64,000 bases of DNA from Artemisia argyi. Its lineage: Eukaryota > Streptophyta > Magnoliopsida > Asterales > Asteraceae. The stretch spans positions 130,287,823 through 130,351,822 of the forward strand of contig CM060685.1 of NCBI GenBank assembly GCA_030686995.1. Reading direction: 5' to 3'. This document shows positions 57,241 through 64,000 of the stretch, piece after piece. Every line of letters starts with the position of its first letter. Positions within the stretch are counted from its first letter, which is position 1. Under the pieces are notes generated by a model. That model saw only the letters and a program-made list of their open reading frames with translations, was not told the origin of the DNA and did no database searches. A program made the translations under genes and the position numbers.

Positions 57241-58794
57241 CTAAAACATCCAAGTATCAAAGATGGAAGAAGTATCATCGATGGATGCAAAGACACCACT
57301 TTCAAGTATGAACATAAACTTGTTCTGGTGTTTCATCCATCGATGATTCATCTTTGCTCTTTGCCAAAATACAGAAACAATTATCAAGTATAATTTGTAG
57401 GTTCGATGCTTGAATTTAGCGTCTTCGTCTTCCAGCATGTTGGTAGGTTAGAGATTTAAGGCTGAATAATATGTTCTTGTTGGCTAGGGTAGAAAGGATG
57501 GTAGTTCATTGCATTGTTAATATAAATTTTATATGATTTCATTCATGCACAATTAGCTCTCTAATGTCATAGAATCTACATAATTAATATGTATGTTCGT
57601 CAAATCTATGGGAGCAATATAAATGATATTAAGAATCTGTTTTCTAATAACTTAAAGCTCAATGATTAGGGCAGATCTATCTAGCATTGTAGATGGTTCC
57701 ATTGCTTAATTTGGAAAACGTCTACTACCGTTTGTGTGGTTATTAGACGGTGTCCAAAAAACAAAGCAACGGAACCTTTCTACAACGTTAGATAGATCTG
57801 GCATGATCATTGAGACGTCTTCAATGCAATAATGACATAGTGTGTACTGTTCATGACATGCCACACTCCTTCATTATCGCATTCAAGATGAGTGATGTTA
57901 CTTAGACTCTATTCTTTACTCAACATTTGTAGATTGTTTGTATTACTTTGAGTCTGGAATTTCAACATACCTTTCCATTCTAAGTTCCCATACTTTTTCT
58001 TTTGTTTTTTCAAAAATCTAGCAATGCGGCTGGTGCAATCCATTGCTCAAAGGGAGTTGAAACGACAAAAGGAGCAGTAGTGGAAACTTAGAAGGGTTAC
58101 GTATGTTGGTTTATTGCATTCCATTCTTTTTTATGATTTAAAACCAACCATCCACCAAGTAATGTGGCCATTGGAGTTCCAAGAACAAAGGTTGTTTCAA
58201 ACACACCCTGAATTGCAACATTATCTTTTATTTCATTTACACTATATTTTTTTTTAATTTTAACATATTTTTTATTTTTTTGCATAAATAATTAAAATTG
58301 ACAGCAGTGACTCAAGTTCATTTCACATATCAAGCAGTTCTGTAGGTCCTCCAAATACATGGGCAGACTACTTTCCAAAGAGATATTCTAGATCAGACAC
58401 AAAAAGGAATATGCTATGAAGGTTAAAACTCCAAAAAAGACTGCCAAAGAGCTTTTTGATGAGAGGGTCAGGTGCTAGGCCTGCCCAATGCTAAGAATTG
58501 TGAAGACAAGGGTATAAAACCATGGGAACCAAAAATGCCCAAAGTTTGTTCAAAAGGGAAGGGTAAAAAGAAAATGTATTAGTTGAGTTAGGAAGTAATT
58601 TGAATAAACCTTGTAATCCTTTTGTACTACTTTATTTGACTTTATGAATAAACATGTTGTGAAGCTTTTAGATTAGTAGATTTTTAGAATGTGTACCTTT
58701 TGTTACTAGTATTTTATAATTTTTCATTTCAAGTTTTAATGGAATATGTTTAATTTTAATTCTCGTACTTTGTCATTGCTAAATTTTCTCATTA
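57241..58794. other. CACTA interior without recognised gene
   Basis: Short ORFs only (for example 65 codons at 57241-57438, minus, and 62 codons at 58097-58285, minus). Segments near 58020-58090 and 58310-58570 read partly protein-like on the plus strand but contain stops, and I cannot assign them. They may be further captured fragments. Confidence 0.35.
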
Positions 58795-59088
58795 ATTATT
58801 ACAATATTTTGATTGTTGTGTTCATTAACAGGAACTTGGGATATATTTTGTATTATGTTAATCAAAAGTTTCTGCTCTGTTAAAAAAATAATAATAATAA
58901 ATAAAAATCAAAAGTTTATGCTGCTAAGAAAACGTTACTGCAGGTGGGTTTGTACTGCTAGATATGAGAGTGCAGGGGTGGATTGGTAACATTTACACTT
59001 AATTGTTACAATATTTTGATTGTTGTGTTCATTAACAAAAACTTGGGATATATTTTGTATTATGTTAGTCAAAAGTTTCTGCTCTGAT

Positions 59089-59135
<47 letters not shown>

Positions 59136-59425
59136 AAAGTTTCTGCTCCTAAGAAAACGTTACTGCAGGTGGGTTTGTACTGCTAGATATGAGAGTACAG
59201 GGGTGGATTGGTAACATTTACACTTAATTGTTACAATATTTTGATTGTTGTGTTCATTAACAAAAACTTGGGATATATTTTGTATTATGTTAGTCAAAAG
59301 TTACTGCTCTGTTCAAAAAAAAAAAAAAAAAATCAAAAGTTTCTGCTCCTAAGAAAACGTTACTGCAGGTGGGTTTGTACTGCTAGATATGAGAGTGCAG
59401 GGGTGGATTTGTAACATTTGCACTT
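58795..59425. repeat. Three tandem ~190-225-bp repeats with variable A tracts
   Basis: Units begin near 58795, 59001 and 59226 (TTACAATATTTTGATTG...). Each contains an A-rich tract flanked on both sides by TCAAAAGTTTCTGCTC-like sequence: interrupted AAT repeats in unit 1, about 40 A in unit 2 and about 18 A in unit 3. Units are otherwise nearly identical, so duplication is recent. Confidence 0.85.
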
Positions 59426-59725
59426 AAGGGTTTAAATCCCCAATTAACTAGTTATAAGGCCGTATAAGCCGCTTTCGTACAATAATGTCAACCTACATAG
59501 TTTACTACATAACATTGTCTATGGATAAACCCATATGGTTCATCCTACATTAGCTAATTACATACCATTGTCTAGTGACAAACCCATGTGGTTTATCATA
59601 CATCAGATACTTACAAAAAAGTTTATCCAACTTACAAAAACTTTCAAACATTGTTTCACCCATCAACAAACATAAAACCATCAACAACCATCAAACAATC
59701 AATACACATCAAACCTTAAGACTTT
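59426..59725. other. Non-coding stretch before the B3 gene 3' end
   Basis: It contains ACCCATATGGTTCATC/ACCCATGTGGTTTATC near-repeats (59527 and 59581) and a CATCAA-rich run (59660-59710). It may be the 3' UTR of the minus-strand gene. No ORF supported. Confidence 0.4.
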
Positions 59726-61605
59726 TTAGGACCTATTTGTGTCATCTGTCAAAAAGAAGCGGACCCTTGCAGCTGCACCAAAGCCGGCTTCCTGTCTCAA
59801 CTCCCTGAAACCAGAGCATGAAACAATAAACACCTTCCTCCTCACCTTCCCTCGACCAGGTACCACCATTGTTCTCTCACGTACTTGGAACACTTTCTGT
59901 ATCATTTGGTGCTTCACAACAGCGACAGAGTACCCATAAAAGTTGTAATTGTGCACAATTTTTGATGGTATAGTCTGTTACAAAATGTACAAAGTTACAA
60001 CTGCTATAGATTGATAGTTGTTTAGTTTGTAATCTCATTGAAATTGTAGCATAAAAATTTGACAAATTATCAAAGTTTTCAAGACACTTACTAGTCGTCC
60101 ATTTCTCCAGAAGCATGCAGTCAGTGGTCGGTAGAATGCCCTATCTTCTTGGTCGTGGACAGTGTGAAACGACCATCTGCACATCCAGTTCATTCGTCCG
60201 ACTTCAAAATCTGAATTTAATAATACAAAATGAGTAAGTTATAGATAATCTAAAATGTTACAAAGATATCATATACTTGATGTAGTTAAAGCTAATAAAG
60301 GAAAAAATACCATAGTCATGTGGTTGGTGACACAAGGCATTCATGGCAACATTGGTGCTGTATGTCTCCACAGTTGTGACGGCCCCTCCATCAGGTTCAA
60401 ACAACATCACATTAAATTCCTGGCCCGGGTAAACCTGAGTAAAAACCATCCACTGACCAGCCTTCATATTCAAGTCTCGAGTGAGTGTCAACCAACCACC
60501 GCCATAGAAGAAGGAGTGAACGTCTCAACCATAGAGATGATCACTGGTCACCCTAACATTGTAGTCAGTCGTGTTAGTGGAAACCACGACCGAATTAGTA
60601 AGGGTTGGACCATCCAGATATCTCAGAAAGTCTTCCTCCAACGACTGCATCAGCAGAGATGTGTCTGTCACAGGCACTAAACATCTCCAAAATGGGGCAC
60701 TCTCGGGTTCATAATTGTGAAACTCCAACCCATCCTCACCATAGCAAGTTGCATAAAACACATCCTCACCCTCTTCAACAAAATGTATGTACTCAACAAC
60801 AAAACAGGAGATGTTGTGAATGACAAAATCATTCCACCTTGCTCCCTCAACAACACACTTAAATTGTGAGACTCTCATTACACGAACTTTCCATCTAACC
60901 CCCCCCCCCTACCCCCACAGTTAACTAATAAAATAAAACCATTGCCAGTATAGGAACCTCCTAGAACATACTCATTATGCAGTTCCTGTATATGAAAATA
61001 AATTATACAAATGAAAACACAACTAAAAACTTAATCCATTCATATATCTTGCATCAAGTACTATATAACACGGACAAAAAAATTTGAAGTCAAAGTTGAA
61101 GAAAAAAGACTCGAAAAAGTCATAGTGGACACTTAGTGTGTGACTTTTTAAGTCTTCATTTGACAAATTTGACCTTATATACTTTTATTTGTGTTATATA
61201 ATAGTTGATAAAAATTATACCAATGGAAAATACATTCAAAACTTAATCCATTAATATATTTTCCATCAAGTAATATATAGCACAAATAAAAATATTTAAG
61301 GTCAAAGTTGAAAACTAAAGACTTCAAAAGTCAACAGTGGACTATAATTATGGGAAGGAGTAATTAAACTAGTTTCTTAGAGAAATAACAGCTTGTCAAT
61401 AATGGTGTTAACTTAAAAACTCATCCAAAACATCAGGATTGTCCACAATGCAAATAAATTGATTACCAAACATGGTTACTGCATTAACGATTAAGGTTAT
61501 AAAAAAAATGCAAAATACCATTTGAATGAAGTAAAAATCAGTAAATGTGGTTACCTGGTACGTGTGTTTTTTGAAGAATCACGACTGCTAAGCACCGACT
61601 GTATT
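59726..61605 (-). pseudogene. Multi-exon gene with three B3-like DNA-binding domains, inside the CACTA element
   Basis: Minus-strand model. Exon 1, about 61605-61556, encodes LAVVILQKTHVP (donor CCAG/GTAACC). Exon 2, about 60988-60311, encodes NEYVLGGSYTGNG, WKVRVMRVSQFKC, FWRCLVPVTDTSLL and GGGWLTLTRDLNMKAGQW. Exon 3, 60210-60092, encodes RPLTACFWRNGRL. Exon 4, 59974-59726, encodes TIPSKIVHNYNF through VFIVSCSGFRELR and the stop. Joins 2-3 and 3-4 keep frame and place TIPSKIV right after NGRL, as expected for a B3 domain. The pattern (FW..L..P, W.V.V, GW..F...N.L..G, F.V..F) fits tandem B3 domains as in REM-type plant regulators. Lesions: TGA at 60525-60527, a C/G homopolymer at about 60899-60909 disturbing exon 2, and no clear start codon. 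Confidence 0.6.
61010..61370. repeat. Direct ~110-bp repeat with MITE-like end, in the B3 gene's first intron
   Basis: ACTTAATCCATT...GTCAAAGTTGAA...GTGGAC occurs at about 61029-61133 and 61238-61343 with substitutions. The right copy ends ATTATGGGAAGGAGTA, which resembles a Stowaway-type MITE terminus. The opposite terminus is not evident. Confidence 0.45.
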
Positions 61606-62080
61606 GTTTGAGATATTAGGTTGAAAGAAGATAGTGCGTGTGTGTGATTTTGTTGTGTTAAACACGACTTAGTTTTGTTATTTGCAAAAAATGTCCTCGT
61701 CGATTTTCGTGAAAGGGAGGTAGCTGAAGTGTGTTATAGTCGGGAACAGTGAAATGACAAAAATACCCTGATGGGCTAGCGGCATTAAGTTCCGAGTTAC
61801 TAGCATTAGCAGCATTAAGTTCGGAGTTACTAGCATTCACCCAAATTCCAATCCAAACAACTTTTTCTTTGCTTTTCCTGCAAAATGTTAGTCTAGAAAC
61901 AAAGAAAATGCAATACATAACATATGCACAATTATCCCAACATCTAAATATACTTAACAGTTTTAAGTATAACTAGGAGCATTGTAATGGGGCAAATGAA
62001 GAGTCATGACTAATAGTCTGAACTCAATTCATGCAGTGAATATCAAATTAGACTCAAACTAGATAGAGTATACATAAGTT
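61606..62080. other. Upstream region of the B3-like gene
   Basis: Contains a short duplicated phrase GCATTAAGTTC(C/G)GAGTTACTAGCATT at 61781-61836. No gene is supported; it could hold the promoter of the minus-strand gene. Confidence 0.4.
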
Positions 62081-63046
62081 ATCAGAAATGTATGACCATA
62101 TGTATCGAATTGTGACTACATTTAAATAATGTGTGACAAAATATGACACTATGATTTAGACACCTAAATAAATACTTCATGTGACTATATATATAGCATC
62201 TTTAATTTAGTCACACAAAAACTCAATGTGACTAATATCAAGGTTAATGATAACTGACTTCACATTTTGCTATAAATAATAGTCACATGAATATTTCACA
62301 ATGTGACTATTTTGAATGTATTGGTCACATATAATACCCTTATGATGTGGCCATAAACATTATTAAGATACACACGTGTGATATGGTATGACTATTGTAA
62401 AGCCTATAGTCACACACTAAACTTTAGACACACATATTAACTTACGTGACCATATGTATCGAATTTTAGTTACACTTAATCATGTTTCTATGGTTTAGTG
62501 TGACCTTATATGACATTTGGTCACACTCTTCAAGTGTGTGACATATATTTGTCACTCTTAAACGCATTTCGTGACTAACGTTTCAAACTGAGTTTTTAGT
62601 TGTCACACATTTCAAATTCATATGTGGCTAACTATTCAGCAAAGAATAGCAGTCACGTTTATATAATGTGTGACAAACTTGACTATATAATTTAGCCACA
62701 TACACAAGTACTTCATGTGACCATATATCTTTTTGGTCACACTGTTCAATTGTGTGACATATATTTGTCACATATGTATATCTATACTGTGACAAATGTT
62801 TCGAGCTGATTTGTATCCATCACACGTCCCGAATTAAAAGTGACTAAAATGTTGAAAAATATTTACTAGTTACCCTCTGGTCACATATATACACAAATGT
62901 GTGACATATATTTTATGAAATGGTCGCATAAGTCGGATCAAGTGTGGCTGTTTATTTAAAGCTGGTACATTTGGTCACGTAAATATGTTGTTGTGTGACA
63001 ATTCGAAATATGCTATGTGTGACGAAAGGCCAAATCTGTACTAGTG
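62081..63046. repeat. CACTA right subterminal region
   Basis: About 960 bp dense in TGTGAC/GTCACA motifs in both orientations (for example TGTGACTATAT, TTTAGTCACAC, GTGTGACATATATTTG repeated near 62532, 62753 and 62900), ending CTGTACTAGTG. The motif matches the left arm. Confidence 0.85.
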
Positions 63047-64000
63047 GATGCGAATGGAATTCAGCATAATCCATTCATTTGTGTGGAAAAGCATGTTGAC
63101 AGGTATCCAGTCTATGATGAAAGTACCCACTGGAGACATAGGCATCCAAAGGTATGCTTATACTTTTTTGGAGTTGTGATATTGTTTATAAATGTTGTTT
63201 ATAAACATTTGTTCTTTTTGAAATGCAGGTTGGTGAAAAGTATCCGAATGTTGAGAAGTTTAAAGAGGGTCTAACATTCTATGCATTGGCTAATGGATTT
63301 TCAATTTGGTATTAGAGGAGTGCAAGTAATTATGTTATTGCAAAATGTGGATAGAGAACACCAAGGGTGGTTGATTCTGACATAGGTAAACAAAGGAAGA
63401 ATAAAAGGTATCCTTGTGTTAGTACTTCTGAGTTACCTTCATGTCCTTGGAGATGTAATGCTAGGTTGATGACTGAAGAGAAAACTTTTCAAATAATTAC
63501 CCTAAATGATGAACATACATGTGTTAGGAATTTTGAATTTGGGTCTTTAGTGAACTTTAGGTGGATAAGAACAGTATTTGGTGATAAGATTAGGGCTCAT
63601 CCTGAGATTAAGTTGTCTGCCATAGCTGACCTAATGATTAAGAAATATAAGTGTAAGGTATCCCCAAATCAGTGTACAAATGCCAAGAGGTTTGCATTGA
63701 CAGAGTATGAAAAATCAGTTGATGAACATTATGCCTTGCTTAGGTCTTATGGAAGAGCAATTTTAGATTCCAATCCTGGGTCCACTGTGAAATTAGGAGT
63801 CACTAACAATCCTGATGGGAAAACATACTTTGATAGGTTTTGATGTTTGTTTTGATGGTCTAGTAAATGGTTGGAAGGCTGGTTGTAGGAGAGTAATTGC
63901 CTTAGATGGTTGTTTTTTGAAAAAGCCAAACCAGGGTGAAATTCTTACTGCTATTGGAAGAGATGGAAACAACCACATTTACCCAGTGGCTCGGGCAGTG
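63047..64000 (+). pseudogene. MULE transposase gene, 3' half (cut by window end)
   Basis: It continues the 5' half in frame after the CACTA element. An intron at 63152-63228 (GTATGC...ATGCAG) precedes a MuDR-type DNA-binding domain (VGEKYPNVEKFKEGLTFYA, SCPWRCNARLM, TFQIITLNDEHTC). A linker follows, then the MULE transposase domain start (VIALDGCFLKKPNQGEILTAIGRDGNNHIYPVA). The Asp of LDGCFLK is the likely first catalytic residue. Two in-frame TAG stops (near 63313 and 63352) and a one-base frameshift near 63838-63842 show that it is dead. The rest of the gene lies beyond the window. Confidence 0.85.

Larger units (their letters stand above)
51370..63046. mobile_element. CACTA (En/Spm) element with captured gene fragments
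   Basis: An 11,677-bp insertion with ends CACTGGTACAAAAAG and ...CAAATCTGTACTAGTG (inverse CACTAGTACAG), and a 3-bp TSD GAT (51367-51369 and 63047-63049). Both ends carry dense GTGTGAC/GTCACA subterminal motifs, the expected transposase-binding repeats. I find no TNPD-type transposase, so it appears non-autonomous despite its size. Cargo: a FURRY-like fragment, unidentified exons and a B3-domain gene, all on the minus strand, plus several tandem repeats. Confidence 0.92.
50031..64000 (+). mobile_element. Mutator-like element (MULE), split by a CACTA element, runs off the right edge
   Basis: It begins GGGAAAATTGTCC, a MULE-like terminal sequence, followed by a transposase gene whose 5' half (50500-51369) and 3' half (63047 onward) flank the CACTA insertion. 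The other terminus lies outside the window, so TIRs and TSD cannot be checked. The left border is an estimate. Confidence 0.7.

Overview
The window is repeat-dense nuclear DNA from a flowering plant: AT-rich, with spliceosomal introns and only plant-type transposons. The Ty1/copia element carries a large downstream ORF of a type I remember from Asteraceae retroelements (Tanacetum-like), so Asteraceae is my best guess; that is recollection, not a search. I see no intact ordinary host gene, tRNA, rRNA or CRISPR array. Almost everything is a nest of transposable elements whose borders can be read from target-site duplications (TSDs).

Layout, left to right. (1) 1-2193: an old minus-strand Gag-only LTR element (family 'A/B', copy E), showing gag, PBS, one LTR and then the 3' internal part of a further copy. 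(2) 2371-38083: element D, a Ty3/gypsy chromovirus (Tekay-like, plus strand, TSD TCATT), inserted in an older A/B-type LTR remnant. It has about 2.55-kb LTRs and a decayed 3' half of pol at 22697-24600. Three later insertions sit in its LTRs: element C (3964-21721, a 17.8-kb Ty1/copia, TSD ATAGC), a chromovirus solo LTR F (25019-27323, TSD GTCTT) and element B (27794-36037, Gag-only, TSD CATAC). (3) 38598-50026: a probable chromovirus solo LTR G, split by element A (40011-48776, Gag-only, TSD CCTCA). A itself contains a foldback MULE-type element (42775-43957, 10-bp TSD). (4) 50031 to the right edge: a Mutator-like (MULE) transposase gene, split by an 11.7-kb CACTA element (51370-63046, TSD GAT).

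The copia element C is young: its two 352-bp LTRs differ at two positions. In sense order (minus strand) it has the 5' LTR, a tRNA-iMet-type PBS, a motif-rich leader, gag, a UAG stop in frame with a coiled-coil ORF, protease/integrase, RT/RNase H, a second motif-rich spacer, a 1399-codon ORF, a long 3' region, a PPT and the 3' LTR. A and B have gag plus protease-like domains, no RT or integrase, and a conserved ~2.5-kb non-coding 3' block, so they must move with enzymes from elsewhere. Their U3 regions carry arrays of TGACG palindromes just upstream of a TATA box.

The CACTA element shows no recognisable transposase. It carries exon-intron fragments resembling a FURRY-type cell-morphogenesis protein and an intron-containing gene with three B3-like DNA-binding domains, both broken, along with several tandem repeats. 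This captured cargo and the architecture of element C are the most interesting parts of the window.
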